In this document: positions 56,538-64,000 of the stretch, piece by piece
How the letters are laid out: the number at the start of each line of letters is the position of its first letter
How positions within the stretch are numbered: the stretch's first letter is position 1
Assembly (NCBI RefSeq): GCF_032884065.1
Contig: NC_088873.1
Span: 32,646,227 to 32,710,226, forward strand
Reading direction: 5' to 3'
Length of the DNA stretch: 64,000 nucleotides
Origin: Artemia franciscana
Lineage: Eukaryota > Arthropoda > Branchiopoda > Anostraca > Artemiidae
Translations under genes and position numbers: made by a program
Notes under the pieces: generated by a model
What the model saw: the letters and a program-made list of their open reading frames with translations, nothing else
Database searches by the model: none
What the model was told of the DNA's origin: nothing

Positions 56538-56682
56538 AATTCATATAACTGACTTTCCTATGAAGTGAATATACCACTTGATGCCTTTTTATGCTTTTTA
56601 TGAATATAATAATTGCTTCTACCTTAAATTGAGATTTAAGCACTTTTTCAGCTCTCAAAAATAATAAATTTTCAAAAAAATT
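56538..56682. repeat. Partial M1 MITE (left arm)
   Basis: It contains TTCATATAACTGACTTTCCT, TGAATATACCACTTGATGCC and GAGATTTAAGCACTTTTTCA. It is an M1 left arm, immediately followed by the next M1 copy. Confidence 0.75.
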
Positions 56683-58130
56683 ATGACAGCTCATATAACT
56701 GACTTACCAATAAAGCAAATATACCACTTGATGCATTTTTATGTTCTTTACAAAATTTCAAAAGAAGTGGAAGTATTGAGTGGAGTGCCCCAGGGAACCA
56801 TCTTGGGACCAACTTATTCAACATTTATATTAATAATGCACCAAGCACAGTCAAAAATAAATTAAGTCTTTAAGATGATGACTCTAAACTCATTGGACCT
56901 GTCAATACACCCAATAAGAGAGCCTCAATGCAGAATGACCTAAGGGTAATTTCCCAGTGGGCAACTTTGTGGAGGCTTGAATTCAATGTAAATAAATGTT
57001 GAACAATCCACTTTGGAAAGAAAAATGAGAAATGCCCTTATCATATGTTAGGGATGGATAGATCAAGACAGACTATTATCTTGTCTGAAGTAGAGGGAGA
57101 CTTGGGGGTCATAGTCAATAAAGAATTAAAATTCACTATGCACACACAGACTGCTGTAGCCAAAGCACTCCAAACCCTTGGCATTATAAAAAGAACAATC
57201 ACTAGTAGGTCACCTATGGTGATGACTAAATTATATAAGGCATTGGTCAGGCCTAATTTTTAGTTTGGCATGTGTGTTAGTTTGGCATGTGTGTTGCTAG
57301 CCCCCTCAACAGAGGTGACCAGCAGAAGTTAGAAGCAGTTCAGAGACAGGCTACAAAAGCAATTGAGGGGTGCAAATACTTAAATTACTCATCCTACCTG
57401 AAGAAACTGAAACTCCCCACTCTTGTCTACAGACATAAAAGGGGTGATATTATTATGATGCATAAGCTCCTGAATTCTAACTCTCCATTAAATAAACCAT
57501 TTCAACTTGACTGGTCTGCCAGAACTAGGGGGCATAGGCTAGTTGGAAACTATATCAAAAGAGAGCTGCCACTAGACTATGCAATAACTCCTTCACTAAC
57601 AGAATAGTGAGTTTGTGGAATTTGCTCACTGAAGAAGTGGTCACTACCCCCAGTACTGCTGCCTTTAAAAAAGCTGTTGATGGAGAATGGTCATCAAAGC
57701 TGTTGGGAACAGAGTGGGATGCCATTGAGAGGTCCAACGATCATCATCACTAACCAGCAATTCTACAGGATTTAATTGTTATTTTGCTGGACAAGGTGGA
57801 TTTAAGGTAATTTAAAGTAATAATAATCACTTCTACTATGAATTCAAATTTAAGCACTTTTTAAGCTCTAAAAATGACATATTTTCAATTAAAGTATAAG
57901 TTATCCATTGTTTCTGACAAAATAATACTATGTTTTCTCTGTGCTGTTCTTGACAAAATAATACTACATTTTCTCAGTGCTAAAATTATTTATAATAAGG
58001 TTAGTTTAGGTTAGATTAAAAAGTGCTTAAATTTGAAATTAAGGTAGAAGCAATAAAGAGCATAAAAAAAGGCATCAAGTGATATTGTTCACTTTATTGG
58101 TAAGCCAGTTATATGAACTACTATAATTTT
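56683..58130. mobile_element. M1 MITE interrupted by a CR1-like retroelement
   Basis: The left arm is 56683-56751 (CTCATATAACTGACTTACCA to TTCTTTAC). Family sequence resumes at about 57816 (AATAATAATCACTTCTACTA) and ends near 58125 with CACTTTATTGGTAAGCCAGT. The 1.06 kb in between is the retroelement fragment. The insertion point falls inside the TTTACAAATATAATAAT part of the arm. Confidence 0.75.
56752..57815 (+). mobile_element. 5'-truncated CR1-like non-LTR retroelement (RT end and C-terminus)
   Basis: It opens in the RT domain with EVEVLSGVPQGTILGPTYST, then in shifted frames (stops near 56862) the usual ADDS-KLIGPV area. A cleaner stretch follows: MLGMDRSRQTIILSEVEGDL, GVIVNKELKFTMHTQTAVAK, LGIIKRTITSRSPMVMTKLY and KALVRPN (57045-57263), then PLNRGDQQKLEAVQRQATKA, LKKLKLPTLVYRHKRGDIIM and MHKLLNSNSP (57290-57607), ending KAVDGEWSSKLLGTEWDAIE near 57730. 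The DLGV, IKRT, LVRP and R/KRRGDMI motifs are those of CR1/L2-type elements. A duplicated GTGTGTTAGTTTGGCAT at 57265-57290 causes one of the frameshifts. Confidence 0.88.
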
Positions 58131-58157
58131 ACCCTGATCTTATCCAATCTTTGTGTT

Positions 58158-58592
58158 AAAACTCCCAGCATTCAGTTTTATTGAGCAATGGTGAAGTGTT
58201 GGATAGATATTTTTTAACAATGTCAACAGTTTTGAACTTGGTTATGAAACGCCAAAACATTTCATGCCTTTAGGCTCCTTTTGTTTATATGCCTTTTGTG
58301 CCTTTATTATTGTGCCATTATTTCATGCCTTTTGTTTATAAATAGTAATGCATTATCAAAGTAGTTTGTTAAAAGTAAAACATTAAAACTAAAATTAAAA
58401 AAATCAAACACAATTTTTAATTCAACTTTTTAGTCTAATTTTGAATACCAAAAACCAATATATTTGACACCTTTATACTTCATAACTGTAAAAAATTAAA
58501 TCTTTTTCAAAGAGACAACTTGATAAATACAATCACTCCTGGAAAAAAATGACAATAAAAAACAAAATAAAAATGTATCCATTTAGAGGGAA
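58158..58592 (+). repeat. 435-bp segmental duplication, copy 2
   Basis: Near-identical to 54071-54505. It sits between two copies of the M1 right half (57847-58157 and 58592-58880), so a unit of about 745 bp made of M1 half plus this segment is partly in tandem. Confidence 0.92.
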
Positions 58593-58880
58593 ATTTAAGC
58601 ACTTTTTAAGCTCTAAAAATGACATATTTTCAATTAAAGTATGAGTTACCCATGTTTCTGACAAAATAATACTACATTTTCTCAGTGCTAAAATTATTTA
58701 TAATAAGGTTAGTTTAGGTTGGATTAAAAAGTGCTTAAATTTGAATTTAAGGTAGAAGCAATAAAGAGCATAAAAAAAGGCATCAAGTGATATTGTTCAC
58801 TTTATTGGTAAGCCAGTTATATGAACTACTATAATTTTACCCTGATCTTATACAATCTTTGTGTTATAAAACTATAACCT
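58592..58880. repeat. M1 MITE right half, tandem copy
   Basis: It repeats 57847-58157 closely (AATTTAAGCACTTTTTAAGC through TTTATTGGTAAGCCAGTTAT and TTTACCCTGATCTTAT). It lacks a 35-base internal duplication (AAAATAATACTATGTTTTCT) present in the first copy. Confidence 0.9.
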
Positions 58881-59359
58881 TTAAAAATATATCTAATGCT
58901 CAAATGAGGCAAGAATAAAAGCGTTTTAAGATTTATACCTTTGCTCAATCCTGATTTAGGCCAAAAATGTTTTAATATTTTGTCAGAATTTTTTCAATGT
59001 AGGAAATACTCTTGATATGGCTTGAAATTCCACCAAAATAACAGGAAACACCTAGCCTACATTTCCAAAAACTAGAGACAATGACAGAACAACTTAAGAT
59101 CAAAAATTAGGGTCTAAGATAAAATTTTCTTTGCAGAACTTAGAAAGGCCATGTGTCAATCTTCTAAACTCAAAAAAATGGATAGAAAGTAAACATAGTA
59201 GCTTGTCACTGCCCAGGCATGAAGCAAGGATTTTGATTTTCAAGAGATGATATAAAAAATGTTCTGATAAATGTGGACACATAAGCAAAATTGACTAAAG
59301 ACATAAACAAATTACTAAACAAGATAACAAGAAGCCCCTTAACCAAACCTTTACCTATG
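58881..59359. other. AT-rich sequence, no gene recognised
   Basis: Unique AT-rich sequence. Minus-strand frames 59288-59100 and the 3' part of 59430-59206 are hydrophobic but lack motifs or splice logic. Confidence 0.4.
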
Positions 59360-59360
59360 A

Positions 59361-59434
59361 GAGATTTGATTAGGTTTGGATCAGCCCTTTTCACCAGATG
59401 CTCTGACAGTGAAACTATGGATCTATGCACAAAT
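59361..59434 (-). CDS. Candidate exon of an unrecognised gene
   Basis: On the minus strand, between TTTTAACTAAG and a donor CTCATAG before GTAAAG, the DNA reads FVHRSIVSLSEHLVKRADPN then LIKSLI. Composition is less AT-biased than its flanks. It could follow the exon candidate at 59507-59554 (phase 2) and could, by phase, join the acceptor 11 bases before the PDE12 start codon, which would make it 5' PDE12 sequence. I know no protein with this sequence. The frame stays open past the donor, which weakens the call. Confidence 0.25.
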
Positions 59435-59506
59435 CTTAGTTAAAACACGCCTTACCATATAGATCTTTAGAAATACAAAATATAACAGCTTACCTTTTTA
59501 ATATGG

Positions 59507-59554
59507 TTGCTGAAACGGTCCCACGCAGCTTCAGAAAAGGCCTAATTTTTAAAT
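59507..59554 (-). CDS. Candidate short exon of an unrecognised gene
   Basis: A 48-nt stretch between an AAAAATTAG acceptor and a strong AAAAAG-GTAAGC donor on the minus strand. In phase 0 it reads AFSEAAWDRFSNHIKK, and in phase 2 PFLKLRGTVSATILK. The phase-0 reading looks more protein-like, but only phase 2 fits the next candidate exon. Evidence is thin. Confidence 0.22.
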
Positions 59555-59713
59555 CCCTTTATTTTGAAAACAGCATATGATTTAATACTTTTGAAATATG
59601 CCAGAAAGGAGCGCTATCTGTTAAGGCCGTGATTAATTGAACTTGAAAACATTGAGCTTCAAAATTGAAGTAGGGTTAGCCTTCTGTCTTTTAATTCTCT
59701 AAAGACCGTCGAT

Positions 59714-59913
59714 TGTCAAAACTTCAAATAGCACCAATTATCAAGTCTTGTGAAAGGTTTTGATTGACCGCTTCCTTTGGTGAGATGCTTCAGCTGAGAA
59801 ATAGTAATATATTTGGCTGCGTCTTGCAAAACTTGGTTACCGACCAAGGGAGAAGAGAAAATGAGCAAAAGAGCACTATCATTCTCAAGTACAAAATACC
59901 CATGTATATGCAA
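59714..59913 (-). CDS. Candidate last exon of an unrecognised gene
   Basis: Behind a very good acceptor (GACTCTTTCTCAG), 65 codons are open: LHIHGYFVLENDSALLLIFS, SPLVGNQVLQDAAKYITISQ, LKHLTKGSGQSKPFTRLDNW, CYLKF and TGA. Codon use is less AT-extreme than chance frames nearby. The R1 copy g begins about 16 bases upstream of the acceptor, i.e. in the presumed intron. It could be a terminal exon of a gene extending to the right, or, with a donor at TTG-GTGCTA, an internal exon. I do not recognise the protein. Confidence 0.3.
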
Positions 59914-59928
59914 CTGAGAAAGAGTCAG

Positions 59929-60379
59929 ACTTTAGCGTGAAGAGCGGGGCGTTGATGAGGAAGCAGCCCCTTTCATATATGAAGAAATTTCTGTTCGTTT
60001 CATGTTTTAATGTCACTCCTTACTTTAAGTTCAAAAACACTTGTTTTTATTCAATTTAATTTCTGAACGTTTTTTAATCAATGAATGTTTTGATTTATGC
60101 TCTCCACAGATGAATAATTAAAACAAAATTAGCATATTTTTTTTTTTTTAGCTAAATGGCTTCCTCATAGTTTTGATCGAACGATTTTGAGAAAAAAAGG
60201 AGCGGGGAAGGAGGTCTAGCTGCCCTCCGATTATTTGGCTACCTAAAAAGGCAACTAGAACTTTTAATTTTTTACGAATTTTTTTAGTAGTAAAAATAAA
60301 TTTTATTAGTTAAAGATATACGTAACTTACAAATTAGCTTACGTAAGGAACTTCTGTATTCTCATATTTTTATTACATA
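59929..60379 (+). mobile_element. R1 repeat, copy g, left part (split by Helitron)
   Basis: ACTTTAGCGTGAAGAGCGGG, TTCTGTTCGTTTCATGTTTT, CTAGCTGCCCTCCG and the TTTTTATTACATA approach to the right end. It breaks at 60379 and continues at 62241. Confidence 0.85.
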
Positions 60380-60385
60380 CTAGCT

Positions 60386-60414
60386 GTTGTGGTGGCGCTT
60401 CGCGCCACCCCAAC
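60386..60414 (-). other. Helitron 3' hairpin
   Basis: A 13-bp stem with one mismatch and a GAA loop, two bases from the CTAG end. Confidence 0.9.
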
Positions 60415-60584
60415 ACCTAGTTGGTGGGGACGCTTTGCGCCCCCCCAAGCCCCCCCCCGTGCGCGTAAGTCGTTACGCGCCATATTAGTTACGCGCCATT
60501 GTAGTTGTGTCCCTGTGTCCCACCTGTGAATATATATAAAAGAGAAAAGATTTCTCTTTTCGTTATAGATATATATATATGTTT

Positions 60585-60790
60585 TTAACTACGTAAAACT
60601 TGCGAATATACAACATTCTTCGATGTCCCATTGTCTGTGCATATAAATAGATTGTCTAGGTTTACCGACTGTTGAACATGCAACATAAAATTGTCCATGG
60701 GAAAAACAATCCGTATTCAGATCTATACCTCATTATTCTAATGATTGCCCTTTAGCTTTGATGATGGTGATTGCTAATCGAACATTCCCT
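60585..60790 (-). pseudogene. Helitron helicase C-terminal relic
   Basis: On the minus strand it reads RLAITIIKAKGQSLE, GIDLNTDCFSHGQFYVACST and VGKPRQSIYMH, broken by stops and frame slips. It is the counterpart of 25742-25945. Confidence 0.85.
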
Positions 60791-61270
60791 GTGTCCCGGT
60801 CGTCATTTGTTTCCCAGTATCCCAGTCTGTAATTTCTCTTTGAGCGTCCCGTTCGTCATTTACATTCCCTGTGTCCCGGTTGTCATTTGTGTCCCGGTGT
60901 CCCGGTCTGTATTTTATCTTTGAGTGTCCCGGTCGTCATTTATATCTCCCGGTCGTTATTTGTGTCCCAGTGTCCCAGTCTGTAATTTCTCTTTGAGTGT
61001 CCCGGTCGTCATTTATATTCCCTGTGTCCCGGCTTTTAGTTTTCTTTTTCTCCTTTATTTTTCAGTTTTTTCCTTTTTTAAGTTTTTTTTTCTTTTTCAG
61101 TTTTTAGTTTTTTTAGTTTTTAGTTTTTTTTTCTTTTTCAGTTTTTAGTTTTTTTAGTTTTTAGTTTTTTTCTTTTAAAGTTTTTTTGCAGTTTTTACCT
61201 TTTTTTTAGTTTTTTTTCTTTTTTAGTTTTTAGTTTTTTACCTTTTTTAGTTTTTTTCTTCTTTTGTATT
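60790..61270 (-). repeat. Helitron minisatellite and T-rich stretch
   Basis: Irregular units of CCCGGTCGTCATTTATATTC and GTGTCCCGGTCTGTAATTTC at 60790-61035, then T-rich TTTTTAGTTTTT runs to 61265. It mirrors the body of the other Helitron. Confidence 0.85.
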
Positions 61271-61350
61271 AATGCTAAGGCCAAGGTTCAAACCTGGAGC
61301 CTCTCGGACCTAGAACCTGAAACATAACGCTTTACCAGCTCAGCTACTTC
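61270..61350 (-). other. tRNA-like sequence inside the Helitron
   Basis: On the minus strand it contains TAGCTGAGCTGG, a full match to the RNA polymerase III A box (TRGCNNAGYNGG). About 40 bases later comes GGTTTGAACC, close to the B box. CCAGG/CTTGG closes a five-pair T arm around TTTGAAC. The acceptor and anticodon stems do not pair convincingly, so it is a tRNA pseudogene or a SINE-type head, not a tRNA gene. It lies in frame in a 72-codon Helitron-derived frame, where it supplies the end of the reading. Confidence 0.6.
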
Positions 61351-61506
61351 GGCTTGAATACATTCGTTTTGAGCAGCTTCCTCGGGTGTTGCCATTGTAG
61401 GTTCTTCAGTCATTTTACAATTAGAAATTTCTCTTTCAACGATCTTCTTACAATTACAAATTTGTCTTTGAACGATATTCTTAAATACCTGTGTCCTGGT
61501 CGTCAT
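61351..61506 (-). pseudogene. Helitron protein N-terminal relic, second copy
   Basis: It reads FKNIVQRQICNCKKIVEREI, SNCKMTEEPTMATPEEAAQN on the minus strand, a near-repeat of the relic at 61740-62191. It then runs into the tRNA-like segment. The N-terminal part of this Helitron protein is thus duplicated within the element. Confidence 0.7.
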
Positions 61507-61739
61507 TTATACTCCCTGTGCCCCGGTCGTCATTTGTGTTCCGGTATCCCAGTCTGTAATTTCTCTTTGAGTGTCCCGGTCGTCATTTATATTCTCTCTG
61601 TCCCGGTCGTCATTTGTGTCGCGGTCTGTAATTTCTCTTTGAGGGTTTTTCTTTTTAGTGTTTTTTAGTTTTTTACCTTTTTTCTTTTTTCAGTTTTCTT
61701 TTTCTTATTTATTTTTTAGCGTCACTATGAAATACATAC

Positions 61740-62191
61740 CGCCGAACCTTTGTTTTTTTAACTAAAATCTGGTAGGCATTGATGACCTTATTCAAGTCAA
61801 ACTCCCAAACCCAATCATCATGGCTATCATTTTCAGTTTTGATATATTTTGACTCTCGCTGTCCAGGTGGATTTTCATCTAACTGCGCGGTTTTGCGTTC
61901 TTTAGCCGCAAGCCTGTTTTCTTGCTGTTATTTTGATTCTTCGGCACGCTTTCTTTTCTTACTTTCTCTATCAGCCGCAAGTTTTTTGGCATAGACTCTT
62001 TGAGCAGCTTCCTCGGCTGTTGCCATTGTAGGTTCTTCAGTCATTTTATAATTAAACATTTTTCTGTCCACGATCTTCTTACAATTAAAAATTTGTCTTT
62101 GAACGATTTTCTTAAATACTTTTAATGACGTCATCGTCATAACAAACATGACGACAACTGACTTCATGACGACATGATGACATGACGTCAC
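61740..62191 (-). pseudogene. Helitron protein N-terminal relic
   Basis: On the minus strand it reads FKKIVQRQIFNCKKIVDRKM, FNYKMTEEPTMATAEEAAQR, VYAKKLAADRESKKRKRAEE, one stop, then NRLAAKERKTAQLDENPPGQ and RESKYIKTENDSHDDWVWEF. The charged Ala/Arg/Glu repeats (RxRRAxxSxExRxxRLxxxR style) are typical of the start of Helitron proteins. No Rep HUH motif is retained. Confidence 0.65.
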
Positions 62192-62240
62192 TGGACAGAC
62201 CCACAGACAAACAATTTATTTATATATATATAGATATAGA

Positions 62241-62288
62241 TATGAGGGAATTCACCCCCTCGTCAGTACCTCGCTCTTCACGCTAAAG
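62241..62288 (+). mobile_element. R1 repeat, copy g, right part
   Basis: TATGAGGGAATTCACCCCCT, CGTCAGTACCTCGCTCTTCA, CGCTAAAG: the right end of the copy begun at 59929. Confidence 0.88.
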
Positions 62289-62368
62289 CTAAAATTTTGT
62301 CCCGATTTCTTAAGAATGACCCCTGAATCACAAAAGCCGTAGAATAAATAGTTGAAATTTCTAAAAAT

Positions 62369-62912
62369 ACTTTAGCGTAGAGAGCGAGGTATTAAGAGGA
62401 GGTGAGCCCCTCATATGCGTAATAATTTCTGTTCCTTTTAAGTTTTAATGCTGCTCCTTACTTTCAGTTGAAAAAACTTTGTCATATTTATTTTTTCATT
62501 GTTTTTTTAAATAATGCTAGAAAATCCTGCGCTCCCTTCATGGAAATTTTCTTCCCCCATGACAAGTTTCTCCATGAGAAGTTCCACCAGCATATCCCTC
62601 TCTTCTCAACCCCTGCCCCTAACCAAATCAAAACACCCCTGAAAACGTCAGTACACTTCCCAATAATAATTACTATATGTAAGCACTGGTCAGTGTTTGT
62701 AACTTGTAGCCTCTCCCATGGGGACTGTGGGGGAGTAAGTCGTCCCAAAAGACATAGTTATAAGGATTTTAGACTACGCTGAATAAAATGACTATCTCAG
62801 AATTTTGATCCTGTTACTTTGGGAAAATAATTAGCGTGGGACGGGGGCCTAGGTGCCCTCCGATTTTTTTCGTCACTTAAAAAGGGTACTAGAACTTTTG
62901 ATTTCCGTTAGA
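62369..62912 (+). mobile_element. R1-related longer element, copy h (one end and interior)
   Basis: TACTTTAGCGTAGAGAGCGA, GAGCCCCTCATATGCGTAAT, TTAAGTTTTAATGCTGCTCC, GCTAGAAAATCCTGCGC, AAACGTCAGTACACTTCCC, GGGACTGTGGGGGAG, GTACTAGAACTTTTGATTTC. It is collinear with copy c and inverted relative to copy d. The far end is missing. Confidence 0.75.
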
Positions 62913-62941
62913 ATGAGGACAAGCAATATAAACAAAGGTAT

Positions 62942-62947
62942 TTTATT
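62942..62947 (-). terminator. Possible polyadenylation signal of the YqaJ-like gene
   Basis: AATAAA on the minus strand, about 95 bases after the stop of the YqaJ-like frame. Confidence 0.4.
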
Positions 62948-63039
62948 TCAAATGACAATACAATTAAGTATGTAAATACAAAGAAGGATAGAATGTAAGG
63001 GTAATGAATTTTCCTGTTACCGGTACTAGACGATTAAAC

Positions 63040-63462
63040 TTATAAGTACGGCTCTCGTATTGGAAGCCCCTGTGGAACTCTGGGATCAACAAGCTCTGGG
63101 ATCAAAGCATCCATGAAGAATCCTTTCAGCTTGGGAAAAATCTTTTCGGTCCAAAAGCCTGGATCGCGGTCTATCTTTTCAATGTTGAAGTCTTTCTGGG
63201 TAAAAATCACGAAAAAGCAAGTATCTAGCTGAGCACATTTAAGCTGACATTGTACTTGGTAAAAGTAATCGTGGCCTCATTTGAGGTTGACCAGTCCATT
63301 CTTTCCAACTTCCATGCAACAGTCCGCCTTAGCCTCTTTTCGGTTCTTTATCCACTCGCCTATCCCCAAATTTTTCGCAGTTTCGCAGTTGCATACCTCG
63401 CTTTGATTTAATTTTCCCCATGATTTCGGCTTTGTGTTCACAACTTTACTGAAGGCTCCTGA
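63040..63462 (-). pseudogene. YqaJ-type exonuclease domain, C-terminal part, with one in-frame stop
   Basis: One minus-strand frame reads SGAFSKVVNTKPKSWGKLNQ, SEVCNCETAKNLGIGEWIKN, RKEAKADCCMEVGKNGLVNL, K-stop-GHDYFYQVQCQLKCAQ, LDTCFFVIFTQKDFNIEKID, RDPGFWTEKIFPKLKGFFMD, ALIPELVDPRVPQGLPIREP, YL and TAA. The core CMEV.KNG...LK..HDYFYQVQCQL...FFVIFT is the pattern of YqaJ/lambda-exonuclease-like PD-(D/E)XK nucleases. In arthropods these are usually found in large transposon- or virus-derived gene families. The TGA sits where the family has Arg, so one CGA-to-TGA change explains it. Upstream, an acceptor-like AATAGTCAG could start an exon. It may be a recently dead gene, or a live one if the stop is an assembly error. 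Confidence 0.7.
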
Positions 63463-64000
63463 CTATTTCTCATTTCTAGGTTTCTTCATTGCATTGAAAT
63501 AATTTATGAAAATTTCACACTATTAACAAGCAGCTGATTATACCAGCTTATCATTTTGGTCTCTAGGGGGTATTATCGGAGATCTGAAACGATTCTTTCT
63601 GGCAACCGACTTGTAAAAATTTCAGGTAGCTGAAAATATTCTAGGGGACTGTTAGAAAACAGGAAAATACATAGAAAAATGATTCCAATCATCTTACAGG
63701 TTATTGTCTTCTGCTCATGATAGTACCAATTTTGTTCCAAAAGCAATATCCTTCATAGAGTACACTTGTGAAAAAGACCTAGACATTTTCTAAGATTTCT
63801 AAGCAATTAGAGGAAATAGAGCAAAATCCTTTCAAACATTTTGTAGCATCTTCAAGAAGCTATGGCCTGATATTAAAAATGACATCTTCCGCCCATGAAT
63901 ACTTGAGTACTTTTTAAATATAAATTTTCAATTTAACATGGGATTTTCGAGTTCCATCAGTTCACTTAATCCCGGCCTTAAGAAATCTGATTGCATTTAG
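63463..64000. other. Right edge, no gene recognised
   Basis: If the YqaJ-like sequence is spliced, this is its intron or upstream exon region on the minus strand. I find no continuation of the domain here. Confidence 0.4.

Larger units (their letters stand above)
60380..62240 (-). mobile_element. Non-autonomous Helitron inserted in R1 copy g
   Basis: On the minus strand it starts TC (TCTATATCTATATATATA) right after a host A at 62241 and ends CTAG at 60383-60380 before a host T. A subterminal hairpin GTTGGGGTGGCGC / GCGCCACCACAAC lies at 60386-60414. It has the same layout as the Helitron at 24.5-26.2 kb: CCGGGACAC minisatellites, an A-rich stretch and a helicase C-terminal relic. In addition it keeps relics of the N-terminus of the Helitron protein. 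It is 1,861 bp long. Confidence 0.93.

Noticed and set aside
61270..61350. Functional tRNA gene
   Set aside because: The A box, B box and T arm are good, but the acceptor and anticodon stems do not pair.

Overview
The window is eukaryotic nuclear DNA. It is AT-rich, has spliced genes with long introns, and is packed with transposon relics. The retroelement families, the Helitron type and the gene content point to an arthropod. My guess is a crustacean of the brine-shrimp kind, but that is inference from family resemblance, and no species can be read from the sequence. I see no prokaryotic genes, CRISPR array or rRNA gene, and no intact tRNA gene.

Two host genes are well supported, both on the minus strand. 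(1) The 5' (N-terminal) part of HELLS/LSH, an SNF2-type chromatin-remodelling ATPase, lies in three exons (13349-12122, 6395-6132, 2905-2638). All junctions are canonical and phase-matched, and the gene runs off the left edge before its second helicase lobe. (2) A complete PDE12 (2',5'-phosphodiesterase 12, a mitochondrial poly(A)-trimming exonuclease of the EEP fold) lies in eight coding exons from 53268 to 24040. The exons join in frame to 612 codons plus stop, with every catalytic motif intact. The two genes are head-to-tail. About 10.7 kb lies between the HELLS start codon and the PDE12 stop, and that interval may hold a non-coding first exon of HELLS.

Layout: 1-332 fold-back repeat; 505-2098 decayed non-LTR retroelement; 2638-13349 HELLS exons, with an almost full-length copy of the same retroelement (6560-9450) in an intron; 13.4-24 kb intergenic, with a further retroelement fragment, a 650-bp inverted-repeat element and three copies of a dispersed terminal-inverted-repeat family (called R1 here); 24-53.3 kb PDE12, whose introns carry a Helitron, small tandem duplications, R1 copies, two satellite families and a split retroelement; 53.3-59 kb a MITE family and a CR1-like retroelement; 59.1-59.9 kb possible exons of an unrecognised minus-strand gene; 59.9-62.3 kb a Helitron inserted cleanly into an R1 copy; 63.0-63.5 kb a YqaJ-type nuclease domain broken by one stop codon.

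The most unusual structure surrounds PDE12 exon 2. This 309-nt exon can be skipped without a frame change. It is bracketed by two arrays of one 80-bp satellite in opposite orientation, and about 490 bp of the two arrays match monomer by monomer, private variants included. A second satellite (132-bp unit) runs to within about ten bases of the exon's splice donor. The same 132-bp sequence forms the terminal inverted repeats of an element that encloses the smaller 80-bp array. The pre-mRNA could therefore fold into a long duplex around exon 2.
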